From Azospirillum sp. TSA2s (GTDB taxonomy: Bacteria > Pseudomonadota > Alphaproteobacteria > Azospirillales > Azospirillaceae), in contig NZ_CP039644.1 in the NCBI RefSeq assembly GCF_004923315.1, positions 124,001 to 188,000 of the forward strand: a stretch of DNA of 64,000 nucleotides, in the 5' to 3' direction. Shown one piece after another: positions 43,658 through 52,541 of the stretch (position 1 is its first letter; every line of letters begins with the position of its first letter). Below the pieces are notes generated by a model. The model was not told the DNA's origin. It worked only from the letters and a program-made list of their open reading frames with translations, and did not search any database. The position numbers and the translations under genes were made by a program.

Positions 43658-44508
43658 CAGGGGCCCTCCTGGCGGATGGTCCGGGCGAGATCGGGCAAGC
43701 CGGTACCGGTGCCAGGATCGCGCCCGGCCGGATCGAAACCGCGGTTGAGGATGCGCAAGGCCTCCTGCCCATCGCGCAGCAGGAAGCTGCGGGCGGTGGT
43801 CTGCACCACCACCCGGTCGCCGGACATGGTGAAGGGAACCAGCGTCTCGCTGCCGTCGGGAGCGGCGGCGTAGATCGCCGGAAGGCGCCGGTTGCCGGGG
43901 AAGCGGAAGGCCGTCTGGCGGCCGTTGTCGCTGACCTCGGCCGGCTCCAGGGCGGGAGAGCCTTGCGCGACATAGCGCCAGTTGCGCGGACCGTCCGCCC
44001 AGCCCTGCGCCAGCCGAGCCTGGACGGCGCGCTCCTGCGCCGCCGCCGCGGCTGCGGCCCGGCGTGCGGCCAGCGCCTTGCGCTCCTCGTCGGGATAGCG
44101 GAACTGCACGGCGAAGAGGGCGGCCTCCTCGCCGCTGGCCGCCACCAGCCGCAGCTGGTAGGAGCGCCGGCTGCCGTCGGGGCGCCGGGTCACGACCTGC
44201 GCGTTGGTCGGCGGAACGGCGCCGGTCGGCTTGACGAACAGCATGGCACCGGCCGGCTGGGCCAACCAGGCGTCGGCATCGCCGATGGCGACCTGGGTCA
44301 CCTCCTCGTCGGCGCCGAAGAGAAGTTGGGTCGAGCTGGTCGGGCTGCCGACGATGCGCACCACATCGAGGTTCGTGTAGACGACGCTGGCGACCCGCGG
44401 GTCCTGACGGCCTGGCCGCGGCACCTGCTCGGCCCGGACAGTCCCGGCCAGCAAGACGGCGGCGGTAAGCCCAATGCCAGCAAGGCGGAAAGATGGACGT
44501 GGAATCAA
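43657..44508 (-). CDS. virB9: VirB9 outer-membrane complex protein
   Basis: 283 residues with a signal peptide (LAGIGLTAAVLLAGTVRA, cleavage near 26). The mature protein has the VirB9 pattern: DPRVASVVYTNLDVVRIVG, TQLLFGADEEVTQVAIGD, RRSYQLRLVAAS, the WRYVAQGSPALEP hinge and a C-terminal FRFPGNRRLPAIYAAAPDGSE plus SGDRVVVQ. It forms the outer-membrane core with VirB7 and VirB10. The start is TTG 44508, which overlaps the virB8 stop as TTGA and has GAGGAGG about eight bases upstream. Confidence 0.92.
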   Translation of the reverse strand: MIPRPSFRLAGIGLTAAVLLAGTVRAEQVPRPGRQDPRVASVVYTNLDVVRIVGSPTSSTQLLFGADEEVTQVAIGDADAWLAQPAGAMLFVKPTGAVPPTNAQVVTRRPDGSRRSYQLRLVAASGEEAALFAVQFRYPDEERKALAARRAAAAAAAQERAVQARLAQGWADGPRNWRYVAQGSPALEPAEVSDNGRQTAFRFPGNRRLPAIYAAAPDGSETLVPFTMSGDRVVVQTTARSFLLRDGQEALRILNRGFDPAGRDPGTGTGLPDLARTIRQEGP

Positions 44509-45257
44509 GGCACCACCTCCTCATCCACCCGGTAGCTGGTGACGAGGAAGCCCAGCGGGTTGACGTTCAGTGCCGAGGCGCTGAGCGTGCCGGGCGCAAA
44601 CTCGAAGCCGATGGTCGCCATCAGGTGCCGAGCCGACGAGGCCCCGTCGCGTGTGCGCTCGCTCTGGACAAAGCGCAGCTGCGCCAGCCTGTCCCCAAGG
44701 AAGCTGGTGGACACCCAGCGCACCGAGGCCCAGCCGCCGGCGCCGAGCAGCACCTGCGGGCTGGCTGGGTTGGCGCCGCGGAAGGCAGCGGCATAGTCGG
44801 CCTGAACCTGGGGGGCCGACATCAGCGCCACCGCGTCGAAATTGGCATGCGCCTCAGCCGCGCTGTAGCCCTGGCGCAGCCGGACATACTGCCACAGGAA
44901 ATAACGCTGCTCGGCCTCACTCGCTTCCATCGGCCCGCCGCGCACATCATAGACACGCTCGACCACGCCGGTCGCCTGATCGACCCGGAACACCAGCGGC
45001 ACCACGCTCTTGAGCGGCACCAGGGCGGCCACCGCCAGCGTTCCGGCAAGCCCTGCCACCATCCCGGCGGCTCCAACGGCAACGCCGAACCGCGCCATGC
45101 GGCGGCTGGCGCGCAGCCGGTCGGCCTCATAGCTGGCGACCTGGGTGAAATAGGCCGAGAGCAGCGCCGGATCGGCGGCGACCGGGCGGGCCTGGAAGGC
45201 TGCGGCCGAAACGGCCGCAGGACTGGCGGCAGAGGAGGCGGGTTGACCGGGGCTCAT
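44505..45257 (-). CDS. virB8: VirB8 inner-membrane assembly protein
   Basis: 250 residues. One N-terminal membrane helix (about 57-78, VAVGAAGMVAGLAGTLAVAALVPL) with a short cytoplasmic start, then the periplasmic NTF2-like domain: RYFLWQYVRLRQGYS, VQADYAAAF, RWVSTSFLGDRLAQLRFVQSER, LMATIGFEF and NPLGFLVTSYRVDEE. It nucleates assembly of the channel. ATG 45257 overlaps the virB7 stop region by four bases. Confidence 0.92.
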   Translation of the reverse strand: MSPGQPASSAASPAAVSAAAFQARPVAADPALLSAYFTQVASYEADRLRASRRMARFGVAVGAAGMVAGLAGTLAVAALVPLKSVVPLVFRVDQATGVVERVYDVRGGPMEASEAEQRYFLWQYVRLRQGYSAAEAHANFDAVALMSAPQVQADYAAAFRGANPASPQVLLGAGGWASVRWVSTSFLGDRLAQLRFVQSERTRDGASSARHLMATIGFEFAPGTLSASALNVNPLGFLVTSYRVDEEVVP

Positions 45258-45439
45258 CGCCCAGCTCCGTCAGCCGACAAGGCCGGCCAAAAAGCGACGG
45301 GCGGGATGAGATCAGCCTCAGTCGGGCTCCAACGGCCGGGATTGAGCGGGCGCAACGGACCGGTGGCCTCGCCCAGCGGCGGGGCCTCGGCACAGGCCGA
45401 CAGGGCGCACAGCAGCAAAAAGGCCAAAACTCGGATCAT
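45254..45439 (-). CDS. virB7: VirB7-like small lipoprotein
   Basis: 61 residues. The signal peptide ends in the lipobox LSAC, with Cys16 the lipidation site. The mature part is short, proline-rich and soluble, as expected for VirB7. Position between virB6 and virB8 agrees. It overlaps the virB8 start by four bases. Sequence similarity to VirB7 is weak, as is usual, so the name rests mainly on context and lipobox. Confidence 0.8.
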   Translation of the reverse strand: MIRVLAFLLLCALSACAEAPPLGEATGPLRPLNPGRWSPTEADLIPPVAFWPALSADGAGR

Positions 45440-45494
45440 GGTCAGTCTCCCCTGTCGTGAGGCGGTGGGAGGAAAGGGCAGGGCGGCCACGCCA

Positions 45495-46544
45495 TCAGGG
45501 AACGACGCCCCGGTCAGACAGCGAGGGGCCAGGTGGAGTTGGCCGACGCCGAGTGGCCGCCCCGCCGCCCCGCCAAGCAGCCTCACCCGCGGCATGCAGC
45601 ACACCCAAGGCGCCTGAGCGGCCGACGCGGTGGGACTGGCCGTCGGCATCGAGCCGACTGTGGCCGGTCGAGCCGAGGGCCGCTTGACCACTGCGCAGCA
45701 GGGCGCCGGTGTGGAAGGCAAGGCCGCCGGACAGGGCGGCGGCAAGAGCTGGCAGCTGCAGCGCCACATAAGCGGCGACCGCGAAGAAGATCACCCCGGC
45801 AAGCAGGACCTGCAGCATCACCATCGGGTCGACCGAGCCCATGCGTGCTACGGAACTCACTACCTCTTGTTCGACAGCAAGAACAATGTAGAGGAGAATA
45901 ATGGTCGTTACTTGCAGGATGACGCAGCCGATCAGCGAGCCGATCCAGCGCTCGAACACTGCCCGGGTGGCGGCGAACAATGCCAAGGGCACCAGAAGCG
46001 GCCCGAGCGCGATGTAGAGCGCCAGCACCAGCCGCGAGACCAGCCAGATGGCGAAGCAGAAGGCGGTCGACAGGATCGAGGCTGCCCAGAACAGCACCAC
46101 CACCGCCTTTTCCGCGACGTCGCTCCAGCCGAGCGTGCGCCACACCTCCAGACCGGCACGCCACGCGCGCAGCCAGACCTCATCGAAGCTGTTCGCATTA
46201 ATGATGTTGATGGAGCCCGATGAGGTCAGGGCCGCTGCCAAGCCGTTGGGCAGGGCGGTGAAGAACAGCTCATGGATGTAGCGCTGGTAGACCCCGGCCC
46301 CGGTGACGACCCACACCACCAGCATCATCGTCAGCAGCCGGGACAGCACGGTGGCGGCGGGGTCGGTGACGCGGCCGGACAGCAGGGCCAGTCCGGTCAG
46401 CGCGACATAAAGCACCAGCGCCAGCCGCAGCGGTGTCGCAACATAGGCGAGGAAGGCCGCCATCACGTCGGCCACCGCATCGACCAGCGGGGCTTCCACC
46501 TGGGCGACGATGTAGGCGAAGATCCGCCATTGGATGTCCTCCAT
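45495..46544 (-). CDS. virB6: VirB6/TrbL-type polytopic membrane protein
   Basis: 349 residues. Six or so hydrophobic segments: about 38-57, 68-87, 140-165, 172-195, 205-230 and 240-265, with the conserved FWAASILSTAFCFAIWLVSRLVLALYIALGPL block and FERWIGSLIGCVILQ. The extreme C-terminus (after about 290) is polar and Arg/Gly rich. VirB6 forms the inner-membrane part of the pore. It is separated from virB7 by about 55 bases. Confidence 0.92.
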   Translation of the reverse strand: MEDIQWRIFAYIVAQVEAPLVDAVADVMAAFLAYVATPLRLALVLYVALTGLALLSGRVTDPAATVLSRLLTMMLVVWVVTGAGVYQRYIHELFFTALPNGLAAALTSSGSINIINANSFDEVWLRAWRAGLEVWRTLGWSDVAEKAVVVLFWAASILSTAFCFAIWLVSRLVLALYIALGPLLVPLALFAATRAVFERWIGSLIGCVILQVTTIILLYIVLAVEQEVVSSVARMGSVDPMVMLQVLLAGVIFFAVAAYVALQLPALAAALSGGLAFHTGALLRSGQAALGSTGHSRLDADGQSHRVGRSGALGVLHAAGEAAWRGGGAATRRRPTPPGPSLSDRGVVP

Positions 46545-46550
46545 CGCCGC

Positions 46551-46952
46551 TCACCGTCCCGCCTGCCCGGCCTCGATCAGCAAGGAGCGCCGGGCCGCCT
46601 CGCAATGATCGAGCGTCGGGGTTCGCCGGCACATGATGAGCTTACTTTTGCGATTCTCCGGCGAATTCGACCAAAACTCCGGATCGTTGGGATCCATGGT
46701 GCCGGTGCGGGCGCGGGCCTGGCGCAGGGCCACCTCGACGCTGGCTTGTTGGGCATTGACGCAGTCGGGATCGCGGCCGAGCCGGCCGGGATCATCGAAG
46801 CAGGCGAGCTGGACTTGCGCGCGCTCTTGCGGGTGGTCGGCGTACCAGCCGACGCTGCGCGGCGCGGCTGCAACGCCTGAGGGGGCCGGAATGAGGACGG
46901 TGAGGGCCAGGACTGCCGGCAGAAGGTGCGGCGTGCGGAGCGGGATCGTCAT
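46551..46952 (-). CDS. EexN-like entry-exclusion protein
   Basis: 133 residues from ATG 46952; GTG 46955 is an alternative start that would follow the virB5 stop directly. A signal peptide (LLPAVLALTVLIPAPSGVAAA) precedes SVGWYADHPQERAQVQLACFDDPGRLGRDPDC-type sequence. The pattern of Trp-Tyr near the start of the mature domain, an acidic His-Pro segment and spaced cysteines resembles EexN/entry exclusion proteins found inside virB operons. It would block transfer into cells already carrying the plasmid. Located between virB5 and virB6, the usual place for eex genes. No lipobox Cys is obvious. Confidence 0.72.
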   Translation of the reverse strand: MTIPLRTPHLLPAVLALTVLIPAPSGVAAAPRSVGWYADHPQERAQVQLACFDDPGRLGRDPDCVNAQQASVEVALRQARARTGTMDPNDPEFWSNSPENRKSKLIMCRRTPTLDHCEAARRSLLIEAGQAGR

Positions 46953-46955
46953 CAC

Positions 46956-47684
46956 TCAGCCTCCCCGCGCCTTGGCTTGCGCGATCAGCGCGTCGATCGA
47001 TTGCCGCCGCCGTTCCTGCTCGCGCTGGTCCCGGTTGCGCATTTGCGCCTGCTGCCACAGCACCAGCGATTGCGCCTGCACCTGCTGGGCTTGGATGTAA
47101 GCCTGTTCGGCGCTGATGCGGGCGGCGAGGTCTGCCACCGCCTTGGCGTCCGCTGCGGTGGCGAGCTGTCCTTCGATCGCCTGCAGGACGGCGACCCGGC
47201 TGGTCGCCGACTGGTAGAGCCCGCTCGCCATCGCCTGCGCGCCGGCGACGCTGGTGGCGGTGCGCTGCATCTCCTGTGCTTGGAAGTCGGCACCATCAGG
47301 GCTGTAGACACGGTTGCGCTCCAACTGCCCTTGGGCCGCACTGCCAAAGGCCCCAGGCCCGAGAGCACGGCCCTCCATCACCGATCCCAGCACGTTGCTT
47401 TGCGCCGGCAGGGCGTTTCGGAACGCCTCGACGTTGAGCTGCTGGCCGAGCTCGGTGAGGGGGCTCGACGGCGCATGGGCGATCGCCTGATAGGTCTGCT
47501 GGAGCTGCTGGTATTGCTGCTGCATCGCCTGCAGCTGCTGGGCCATCTGCTGCACCTGCTGGACCGCCTGGGCCAAGTTGGCCGGGTCGATCACCGCCAG
47601 CTGGGCGTGGGCGGGCGGAAAGACCGCCGGGATCAGCGTGGCGGCGAGTGGCACGGCACGGAGCGCAACGCGTCTGCTCATCAT
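46956..47684 (-). CDS. virB5: VirB5/TrbJ-type minor pilus protein
   Basis: 242 residues from ATG 47684 (GGAG six bases upstream; 47681 and 47696 are alternatives). A signal peptide ends near AHAQ. The mature part is Gln-rich and helical: AVQQVQQMAQQLQAMQQQYQ-type coiled coil near 45-70, then the conserved TrbJ region (ALGPGAFGSAAQGQLERNRVYSPDGADFQAQEMQ in two stretches). It is the pilus-tip adhesin-like component. C-terminal half is again helical and Gln/Arg rich. Confidence 0.9.
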   Translation of the reverse strand: MMSRRVALRAVPLAATLIPAVFPPAHAQLAVIDPANLAQAVQQVQQMAQQLQAMQQQYQQLQQTYQAIAHAPSSPLTELGQQLNVEAFRNALPAQSNVLGSVMEGRALGPGAFGSAAQGQLERNRVYSPDGADFQAQEMQRTATSVAGAQAMASGLYQSATSRVAVLQAIEGQLATAADAKAVADLAARISAEQAYIQAQQVQAQSLVLWQQAQMRNRDQREQERRRQSIDALIAQAKARGG

Positions 47685-47711
47685 GGGGGTCTCCATCCTG
47701 TGAGGGCGGCG

Positions 47712-50096
47712 TCATGTGAGGGCGGTGCGCCACTGCTGGCGGAAGTGCGGCAGCCAAGCGTCGGGCTCGGTGCCGTGTTCGTCGATCAGCCGCTCCATCA
47801 GCCGCACCGTGCCGGCGCGGGCCGACAGCACCGCCACCAGATCGTCGAGCCCGCCGAGATCGAGCTCGCAGGCGACCGAGGCCGTGCCCTGCTTGAGCAG
47901 GAAGCGCCGACCGCCAACGGTGAGATCCTCGCGCACCGCCTGGAATTCCGGCCCGGTCAGCTTCAGCCCGCCTTGATAATCGGCGGCATCGGCGCGCGGG
48001 TTCGGCATCAGAATCTGCGTTGGGCACTGCTCGATGATCGAATGCGCGATCGGGCTTTTCAGCGCATCGGCCGGCGACTGGGTCCCCAGCACCACCAGCC
48101 CATTCAGCTTGCGGATGGTCTTCAGCTTGTCGTTCACCAGATCGCGGAAGCCGGGGTCGAGCAACGCCTTCCAGAACTCGTCGATCACCAGAACCAGCCG
48201 CCGGCCGTCCAGCAGCCCTTCGATGCGGTGGAACAGATAGGCCAGCACCGGACCACGGGCGAGCGGGTCGTCGAGCAGGGTGGTAACGTCGAAGCCGAGA
48301 AACGGGGCCTCAAGCGCCAGGGCGTCGGCCTCATTGTCGAGCACCCAGCCAAGCGCCCCACCCCGGCACCAGCGCTCCAGCCGGGCACCGGGGCCAGCCG
48401 GGTCGGCCTGGCCGAGAAAGGCGCGCAGCTCACCCAGCGAGCGGGCGTCCGGCGGCAGCGCCATCAAACAGCCGAGCCCGAGCTCAAGACGCCGCTCGTC
48501 CTCCGGCGCCAAGCTGTCGTCCGGTGCGGTGATCAGCCCGGTGATCAGGCGCTTCAGAAAGGCCAGATCGGCCGGAGCGTCGGTGAGCGCCTTCAGCGGT
48601 GCCAAGCCCGACGGGGCGCCGGCCGGCAGCACCAGATAGACCCCGCCGACCGCGCGCGCCAGAATTTCGCCGCCGCGGTCCTTGTCGACGAACACCACCT
48701 GCGCCCCCTGGCGTCCGGCCAGCGCCGCCAGGAACAGCATCAGCGTCGTCTTGCCCGAGCCGGCTGGGCCGGCGATGAACACATTGCCGAGATCGTTCAC
48801 CGTGCCGGTGGAGGCGTGCAGGTGGAAACGATAGGCGGTGCCGCCGCTGGTGCGCAGCAGGGTCAGCGGCTCGCCCCAATGGCCGTGCAGGGCACCGGCA
48901 GGGTGGTTGTGCAGGCTCGCCATGGCAGCGAAGTTGCGCGAGCTGATGGCACCCGGGCGCGGACGCAGTCGCATGTTGCCGGGCAACTGCGCCCAATAGG
49001 CTGCCTCCAGCGCCAAATCCTCACGCGCCACCACCGCCCCGCTCTCGGCCAGATCGCGCCGGGCCCGCGCCGCCACCTCGGCAAGCGCACCCAAGCTGTC
49101 GGCGAAAGTGACCAGGCTGAGATGGTGGTCGCCCATGACGAAGGCGTTGGAGGCCAAAAGGTCGGCCGCCTCACTCAAGGCCGCCGTCTGGCTGGCCGCC
49201 TTGTCTTGCGCGGTCACCATCTGGTTTTGCTTGCGCGTCAGCACGCCATGGGCCGCCTGCTTGTTCAAAAAGCCGAAGCTCTGGGTCAGCACGCAGCGGT
49301 AGGGGGCGGCCAGCACGCCGTCGAACAGGCCGGGCCAGCTGGTGGCGGGATATTCGCGCAGGCCGAAGGCCGCGGCATAGCTGGAGCCGCCGGCACCGCG
49401 GATTTCGATTGCCTCGCGGCCGACAATGACGCGGTCGGTGTAGATCGCCCCGCCGAGATGACCGTTCACCAAAGGCACCGGCAGGACCTGTCCGGTCAAA
49501 ACCAGGCGCAAGGCCTCGGCCGGCTCGGAGAACAGGAGGCCATTGGCCGTGCGCAAGGCCAACCGGCGCGGGCGGTAGGCCTCAAGTTCCTGGAGCAGTG
49601 TGCCCACCACCGCCTCCAGCGCCTCCAGCCCGGCCGGTGCGGCAGCCCGGCTGCGGTCGCCGCGCCGGCGCCGGGCGAAGAGGCTGGCGATCCGCCGCTC
49701 CGAGCCCAGCGGCGGGCGCAGCAGCACCGACACGAAGAGCCGGTTGCAGTACAAGCGGTTGGCCAGCAGCCGCGCCCGGTAGGCAGTATCGAGCGTACGG
49801 GCGAAGGCGTTTGCACAAGGGGCTTGCGGATACTCAGCCCCATCAGCTCCCAGCCGCACGATATGGCTGGCCAGCACCAGCCGGTCGGACGCGATGTTGC
49901 GCAAGAGGATGTTGCGTTGGGCGTGGCGGGCGTTGACCTCAGCGGGATCGGCCGTCTCAAAAGCCACCCCTTCCAGCTCGATCATCGCCAACAGCGCGCC
50001 GTCGTCGAGCAGCAGGGTACCGGCGTCGGCATGGCCGAGATAGGGCAAGTAGGTGTCGGGCGGGCGCTCGCGCGCGGCGAGATTGGCGCTAAACAT
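47712..50096 (-). CDS. virB4: VirB4 ATPase
   Basis: 794 residues from ATG 50096, which overlaps the virB3 end by eight bases (GGAG upstream). N-terminal TrbE-like domain with YLPYLGHADAGTLLLDDG; Walker A GPAGSGKTTLMLF near 437-449; Walker B region VLVIDEFWKALLDPGF near 640-655, followed by GTQSPADAL and SIIEQCPTQILMPNPRA. It energises pilus assembly with VirB11. Largest gene of the operon. The usual VirB4 length is about 790-800, which fits. Confidence 0.95.
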   Translation of the reverse strand: MFSANLAARERPPDTYLPYLGHADAGTLLLDDGALLAMIELEGVAFETADPAEVNARHAQRNILLRNIASDRLVLASHIVRLGADGAEYPQAPCANAFARTLDTAYRARLLANRLYCNRLFVSVLLRPPLGSERRIASLFARRRRGDRSRAAAPAGLEALEAVVGTLLQELEAYRPRRLALRTANGLLFSEPAEALRLVLTGQVLPVPLVNGHLGGAIYTDRVIVGREAIEIRGAGGSSYAAAFGLREYPATSWPGLFDGVLAAPYRCVLTQSFGFLNKQAAHGVLTRKQNQMVTAQDKAASQTAALSEAADLLASNAFVMGDHHLSLVTFADSLGALAEVAARARRDLAESGAVVAREDLALEAAYWAQLPGNMRLRPRPGAISSRNFAAMASLHNHPAGALHGHWGEPLTLLRTSGGTAYRFHLHASTGTVNDLGNVFIAGPAGSGKTTLMLFLAALAGRQGAQVVFVDKDRGGEILARAVGGVYLVLPAGAPSGLAPLKALTDAPADLAFLKRLITGLITAPDDSLAPEDERRLELGLGCLMALPPDARSLGELRAFLGQADPAGPGARLERWCRGGALGWVLDNEADALALEAPFLGFDVTTLLDDPLARGPVLAYLFHRIEGLLDGRRLVLVIDEFWKALLDPGFRDLVNDKLKTIRKLNGLVVLGTQSPADALKSPIAHSIIEQCPTQILMPNPRADAADYQGGLKLTGPEFQAVREDLTVGGRRFLLKQGTASVACELDLGGLDDLVAVLSARAGTVRLMERLIDEHGTEPDAWLPHFRQQWRTALT

Positions 50097-50424
50097 GAAC
50101 CCGCAGCTCCCGGGCCTGACGAGGGCGGACGGGCGGCAGCGGGCTGACCGAGGCGCCGCCCCAGATCTCCCGATTGCGCGCCCGGGCCTTGGTGTCCGCC
50201 CACAGCCGCAGCAGGCCGAACAGGTTGTGGTCGTAGGCGATGACCAGACGGATGGCGCCGTGCAGCGCCACACCGACCAGCAGGTAGAGGGGATTGCCCA
50301 TCATCACAAAAACGATGGTCGTCGCCATGCCGGTGAGGGCCACCGCTTCCAAGGGCACGCCACGCCACATGGCCGGGCGGGTACAGGCCAGGAAGAGCGG
50401 ATCCTCGGTCAGTCCGTCCGCCAT
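50089..50424 (-). CDS. virB3: VirB3 inner-membrane protein
   Basis: 111 residues. DPLFLACTRPAMWRGVPLEA is the VirB3 signature; a hydrophobic segment spans about 27-60 (VALTGMATTIVFVMMGNPLYLLVGVALHG). C-terminal cytoplasmic tail is polar. It works with VirB4 at the inner membrane. Its 3' end overlaps the virB4 start. Confidence 0.92.
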   Translation of the reverse strand: MADGLTEDPLFLACTRPAMWRGVPLEAVALTGMATTIVFVMMGNPLYLLVGVALHGAIRLVIAYDHNLFGLLRLWADTKARARNREIWGGASVSPLPPVRPRQARELRVHV

Positions 50425-50427
50425 CGC

Positions 50428-50877
50428 TCAGGCTCCAATGATCTGGTCGATGAGCCAGGCCGAGGAGAAGATCAGCATGACGCCGAGCAGCACGCCGCCG
50501 ACCGTGCGCATGCTGATCGCACCCAGCAGCGCCCCCACCCCAACCACGCAGATCGCCAGCACCGCCAGCAGCCGGCCGGCGGTGCCGGTGATGATGTTGA
50601 CCAGATTCTGCAGGAAGGTGGTGATGTCGCCGCCACCGCCGGCCGCCTGCGCCCAGGCCGGATCGGCGGCAACAGCGAGGACGGCCGCGGCGGCAAGAGC
50701 TGGCAGGAACCGGTGGAGAGCCGGTCGCCGCCACCGGCCGCCACCCTGGAGCCCGCAGATATGTTGGGCGGGCACCGGGCCTGCGGCGGACGGCGCGGCG
50801 GGGCACGCGCCGGCACCGGAGGCGGTGATCAGCGTGACGGGACGGGGCGGCGGGATGGGCGGCAGGGCATAAGGCAT
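50428..50877 (-). CDS. virB2: VirB2/TrbC-type major pilin
   Basis: 149 residues from ATG 50877, with GGAGG eight bases upstream. A long, Pro/Ala/Gly-rich N-terminal leader is followed by ALAAAAVLAVAADPAWAQ, a likely signal-peptide cleavage region near residue 77. The mature part is about 70 residues with two hydrophobic helices: NLVNIITGTAGRLLAVLAICVVGVGALLGAIS and TVGGVLLGVMLIFSSAWLIDQIIG. This is the typical cyclising or two-helix conjugative pilin. The very long leader is unusual. Confidence 0.9.
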   Translation of the reverse strand: MPYALPPIPPPRPVTLITASGAGACPAAPSAAGPVPAQHICGLQGGGRWRRPALHRFLPALAAAAVLAVAADPAWAQAAGGGGDITTFLQNLVNIITGTAGRLLAVLAICVVGVGALLGAISMRTVGGVLLGVMLIFSSAWLIDQIIGA

Positions 50878-51002
50878 GGGGCAAGCCTCCTTCAAGGCGC
50901 GAAAGCCGTGACGGACCGACAGGCGGCGATTCAGGGCATGCCGGTGGCGCTCCCGCCCAAGACAGTGGCGGGCCGTCAGAGGCGGCAGCCAAGGCGTTGA
51001 CC

Positions 51003-51728
51003 TCAGGGCGGAGGCGCCCGGAGGGGGTGGGTGGGCTGTGGCGCCAGCTCAACCATTGTCGGCGAGGCTGCCGGAGGCGGGGGGTGCTGCTGTCGCCCGG
51101 ACTCAGGCGGAGCACGGCCGGCGGCCTGGGCCCGGGCAAAACGGGCTTGCCCGTAGACGTCCCACGCCGCCGGACCAGACGGCAGAGCGGAGGGTGGACG
51201 AGCCGTCGCAGACAGAGCGGGGGGCGGAACGGGTCCGTCCGGCGGCGGTGCCGCCGTTCGCAGTGCCGGCACGATCTGCCCGGCGGCAGCTTGAACCTTG
51301 GTGACGTAGCCATTGGCAAGGCCGCGCGCCGGTGAACCGGTGTTGTAGCGCGACAGGGCGCGCCGGAGGGCCTGCTGGCTGTCTTCCCCGGGAGCCGGAC
51401 TGTAGCCTTCGACCAGCAGGCGGGCCGCGGCATCAAGGTTGGCACACGGATCAAACGCCGCGGCTGGCGTGAGGCCGAGGTGGAGCAGGTTGGCGCTGTT
51501 GATCTGCATGAGCCCAAGATCAAGCGAATGGCCTTGCGCCAGCAGGGCCGACGCCGTCGTCACCGCTGTCGTCTGGTCGTCCGGCGCATAGGCGCGCCCG
51601 CTGTGGTTGTCGTAAATGGCCAAAGGATTGAAGCGGCTCTCCGTCTGTGCGATGGCCGCCAGCGTGTCGGCATGGACCGACGGCGCACAGCCGGCCGCCA
51701 ACGCTGTGAACAGCGCGACGCTCAGCAT
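51003..51728 (-). CDS. virB1: VirB1 lytic transglycosylase
   Basis: 241 residues with a signal peptide (ALFTALAAGCAPSVHA; a Cys is present but not a perfect lipobox). The transglycosylase domain has the catalytic-type Glu in AIAQTESRFNPLAIYDN (about residue 30) and QGHSLDLGLMQINSANL, as well as RALSRYNTGSPARG. The C-terminal third is Pro/Ala-rich. It opens peptidoglycan for channel assembly. ATG 51728 has AGGA six bases upstream. First gene of the virB operon. Confidence 0.93.
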   Translation of the reverse strand: MLSVALFTALAAGCAPSVHADTLAAIAQTESRFNPLAIYDNHSGRAYAPDDQTTAVTTASALLAQGHSLDLGLMQINSANLLHLGLTPAAAFDPCANLDAAARLLVEGYSPAPGEDSQQALRRALSRYNTGSPARGLANGYVTKVQAAAGQIVPALRTAAPPPDGPVPPPALSATARPPSALPSGPAAWDVYGQARFARAQAAGRAPPESGRQQHPPPPAASPTMVELAPQPTHPLRAPPP

Positions 51729-52541
51729 CGCGTGTCCTTTCCAAAGGAACCGGCATGATATCTTTCAACCGATATCGGCAACGTGGATGGCCGGTGGCAT
51801 TGGCACCGTCTTAAGCCGCGGGGCTGTTCAGCCGCTCGGAGGAACAAAAAAGGCGGAAAGGCGCGCGCAGGCGGCGCCAGCACAGGACACGTCATGATTT
51901 TAAGTCCCATTGCGGTGGGAGCCGAGTGCACCAGTCTTGCGGCGCGATGTCGAACTGGAGCTGTAATCTGTAGCGGTGATTTGCACGGCAAAGAAGAATT
52001 CCTGAGCCGTCACCCTGTCAAAGATCGCCGCCCTGCGCAACCATTAAGGGCGCTGTTCCGTGGTTGTATTAAGGGGAAGATGGTGGCCATTGGGAGAGGA
52101 AGGACTGCAACGATGTAATCCGTTGAGATATCATATAAGCGTGAGGCTGAATTTCCTAAAAATTACCACTTATAAACGAATGTATGACCTTTTTCAAATT
52201 ATGATGATCTCAGGAAATTTTCATAAGAGTACTATGGTATGTGGATTTGAAGCTTTTTATAGGATTGTTTGGTTCGGGACACTTTCTTCATTGGACTTGC
52301 GCAACAATTCAAAAAGTGAACCGCGCTCGATCGAAAGGGAGCCGGTGCTGGTTTTGGGTCCGCCACCTCCAAAAAGCGCCGCTCAACGGTGACGGCAGAG
52401 CGACGCATTTTCCCTCCAGCCAATCCAGAGGATTGAGTGGAGCCTCCATGCGCCAAATGGTGGGTGGGAGACGCCGCCAGAGATGTGCCGCCTGTCGGAG
52501 CAGGCCCCTCGCTTCGTCCCCAATCTCGGGCCCGTCTTGCC
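51729..52541. other. Intergenic region upstream of virB1, gene-poor and AT-rich in part
   Basis: About 810 bases. Near virB1 is the likely operon promoter: GATATC halves at 51760 and 51771, and TCATGATTTTAAG from 51892. The block 52130-52330 is AT-rich. I see no supported coding sequence; the longest frames lack recognisable similarity. It separates the conjugation genes from the caspase/tubulin-like locus. Confidence 0.5.

Noticed and set aside
46926..50147. A 1073-residue plus-strand frame opposite virB4 and virB5
   Set aside because: The minus strand encodes VirB4 and VirB5 with Walker and other motifs; this frame is Arg/Gln/His-rich without domains.
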